From: Notolepis coatsorum
Lineage: Eukaryota > Chordata > Actinopteri > Aulopiformes > Paralepididae
Assembly: GCA_963971535.1 (NCBI GenBank)
Contig: OZ020587.1
Location: forward strand, 157,478,488 to 157,542,487
Length of the DNA stretch: 64,000 nt
Reading direction: 5' to 3'
Part shown: positions 63,612 to 64,000 of the stretch, piece by piece
Numbering within the stretch: position 1 is the stretch's first letter
Layout of the letters: each line of letters opens with the position of its first letter
Position numbers and translations under genes: made by a program
The notes under the pieces: model-generated
Told to the model about the DNA's origin: nothing
The model's input: the letters and a program-made list of their open reading frames with translations, nothing else
Databases searched by the model: none

Positions 63612-64000
63612 CATTACGATAGAGCAGAGTACAACATGTACCCAACAAAGGGTCTCCATAACGCCTAACCCTGTGACACCCGGGCCGACCCGGCATTTTT
63701 CCCCCCGAAAAAAGCACAAGTCCCTCAGGGTACCAGAACAGCAGATCCGCAGCCCCGGCGGACAACGGGTTAACTGACCTGGACCAGCGTGACCAGAACC
63801 AGTCCCGTGCCCTAACCACGCCGACATGCCCACTCCAGAAGAGGGGGTAGGTATGCGTGTCGATCTAAAACATGAAAAGAGGGCGCCACCCAGACGGTCC
63901 CATTTGTACCGCGCTCAGTGGCCCACCCCAAGGGCGTGAGACCCCTCTACCTATGTTCTGATCTATTCCGTTAACATCCCCCAGATATGAACGAGAATTC
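63612..64000. other. Unassigned right edge
   Basis: No coding signal or recognised repeat. It contains GGTCCCATTTGTACCGCG and other non-repetitive sequence upstream of the 5S-like unit. Confidence 0.4.

Overview
The window reads as ray-finned fish (teleost) nuclear DNA from a repeat-dense, probably heterochromatic or subtelomere-like region. The evidence is the mixture of repeat classes: tRNA-headed SINEs, CR1/L2/Jockey-type LINE fragments with fish-style 3' tails, hAT, TTAA and foldback MITEs, a DIRS element, and LTR elements. Microsatellites are very long, including an (ATT)n run of about 590 bp and a (CA)n run of about 275 bp. There are two 200-base assembly gaps. The microsatellite load would suit a gadiform fish, but that is only a guess. 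I see no conventional single-copy host gene.

Layout. 1-12943: LTR-flanked element of about 12.9 kb with a gag-like two-zinc-knuckle coding region but no recognisable pol or env, carrying a LINE fragment and a SINE (with target-site duplication) near its 3' LTR. 13-17 kb: microsatellites, LINE 3' parts, a SINE, and a 41-bp minisatellite split by a hAT fragment. 17064-40577: the most interesting unit. It is a coding region of about 1,365 codons (17660-19093 plus 20524-23187) with a PIN/FEN-like nuclease domain and a terminal CXC zinc domain, lying between collinear inverted repeats made of tandem ~150-165 bp units (17064-17580 and 39915-40577). The gene is split by a 1,422-bp hAT insertion with a perfect 8-bp target duplication, and that hAT itself carries a LINE tail. 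The interior of the unit is filled by LINE pieces and a 10.4-kb LTR element on the minus strand (27406-37769, 4-bp duplication AGCT).

40.6-45.9 kb: LINE 3' regions, the giant (ATT)n array, an inverted interspersed repeat family, and a hAT MITE interrupted first by a TTAA MITE and then by an LTR. 45920-47713: one LTR and the start of a repeat-rich gag-like reading frame that runs into a gap. 48-57 kb: GA-rich DNA, a complete hAT MITE, (CA)n, an L2/CR1-type LINE, an RTE-like 3' end, foldback MITEs with interstitial telomere-like repeats, and a solo LTR with TSD CTAC.

57.1-61.8 kb: a decayed DIRS retrotransposon (gag, RT/RNase H, tyrosine recombinase) whose RT frame is split by a 978-bp foldback element with a 9-bp duplication. 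62-64 kb: an inverted-repeat unit and a 5S rRNA-like sequence on the minus strand.

How the parts relate. Insertions are nested, so relative ages can be read directly: PIN/CXC gene, then hAT, then LINE tail; LINE copy, then LTR element; DIRS, then foldback; hAT MITE, then TTAA MITE and LTR. The two LTR elements have almost identical LTR pairs yet lack their own replication genes, which points to non-autonomous elements mobilised in trans.
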